DNA of 64,000 nt, taken from positions 186,001 through 250,000 of the forward strand of contig CAOLHI010001433.1 of the NCBI GenBank assembly GCA_948474755.1, given 5' to 3'. The position numbers and the translations under genes were made by a program. Position 1 is the first letter of the stretch; each line of letters begins with the position of its first letter. Below, in pieces: positions 63,540-64,000 of the stretch. The notes beneath the pieces were generated by a model that saw only the letters and a list, made by a program, of their open reading frames with translations, was not told the DNA's origin and made no database searches. Origin of the DNA: Ctenosaura bakeri (Eukaryota; Chordata; Lepidosauria; Squamata; Iguanidae).

Positions 63540-63765
63540 AAATCACAAAAGGGCTTGGTTTCCAGACCTCTGATCACCTGCGTTGCTCTCCGCTGGACAT
63601 GTTCTGGCTTCTCTGAAGCTGTGGTGCCCAAATGTGGACACAGAACTACTCCGGACGGGGCCTGACCAAAGCAGGACAGAGCAGGGAGATTATTTCCCTT
63701 GCTCTGGTCTTCATGGCTCTCTAGGATGGCATTGACCTTCTCCTATATTGATCTGAGGTTATGTT
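63540..63765 (-). mobile_element. CR1 LINE fragment
   Basis: On the + strand: CTCCGCTGGACATGTTCTGG, GTGGTGCCCAAATGTGGACA, GGGGCCTGACCAAAGCAGG and TTCATGGCTCTCTAGG, the reverse of the region upstream of the RT end. It sits head-to-head with the preceding fragment. Confidence 0.7.
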
Positions 63766-64000
63766 CTTATGACGTTTCGACGGCAGGCAAAGGGGATCTT
63801 GCAGCACTTTTGGGGCTGAGAGGAAGACGCTGGTGGCATAAGCTCTCGTAGACTCAAGTCTTCTTCGTCAAATGCTTGGAGCAAAAGGTCCAGGGATGGT
63901 CCTACCTGTCAGGGTTTTGACTGCTAATCTTTGTTTTGGCGTTCTTAGAAAGGGAGGGTATAACTAAATGTGTTGGGTGGCAACTCCCATCATCCCCAGT

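Larger units (their letters stand above)
34331..64000. other. PIPOX upstream intergenic region (no gene recognised)
   Basis: About 30 kb with no exon I can assign. By human gene order SEZ6 should lie beyond, transcribed away from PIPOX. Contents are the repeats, CpG-rich patches and AT-rich motif clusters listed individually. I see nothing definable in 36400-37400, 38800-39200, 39850-40200, 40500-41200, 42000-42700, 43420-44500, 44700-45600, 52100-52600, 52850-53990, 55000-55480, 58780-59640 and 61000-61700 beyond the candidates noted. Confidence 0.6.

Overview
The window is vertebrate nuclear DNA, most likely from a squamate reptile and perhaps an iguanian lizard. The evidence is two spliced vertebrate genes with consensus intron borders, many 3' ends of CR1-type LINEs, RTE (BovB-like) LINE fragments, several tRNA-derived SINE families with squamate-type tails, and abundant microsatellites. 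No bacterial or viral gene organisation is visible, and I found no CRISPR array, tRNA gene or rRNA gene.

Layout. Positions 1 to about 16000 hold the 3' end of MYO18A on the + strand. A tail exon (2256-2378) can be joined either to a long alternative terminal exon (4634-5951, stop at 5949) or to the short standard terminal exon (14464-14611). Both joins keep the same codon phase, so the locus encodes two carboxy termini. The standard 3'UTR ends near a poly(A) signal at 15973. About 7.5 kb of repeat-rich intergenic DNA follows. Then comes the complete PIPOX gene (peroxisomal sarcosine/pipecolate oxidase) on the - strand: eight coding exons from 34035 down to 23785, 395 residues, with a poly(A) signal at 23558-23553. 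MYO18A and PIPOX converge. From memory, human 17q11.2 has the same neighbours, with SEZ6 head-to-head on the far side of PIPOX; I recognise no SEZ6 exon in 34.1-64 kb, so that stretch is best read as the PIPOX upstream intergenic region.

Functionally, MYO18A is an unconventional myosin whose tail end is made here, and PIPOX is a covalent-FAD amine oxidase of peroxisomes. The two are neighbours only; nothing suggests joint action. The rest is a mosaic of CR1, RTE and SINE copies, a MITE, several minisatellites (including an 88-bp array with alternating copy types at 51.1-51.8 kb and an 0.8-kb pure-purine array in PIPOX intron 3), two CpG-rich promoter-like stretches, and several AT-rich homeodomain-motif clusters that look like regulatory elements.

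Limits. Gene calls rest on translated similarity recalled from the human proteins and on splice-site phase. Repeat family names are by recognition, with edges good to a few tens of bases. Regulatory calls are inference.
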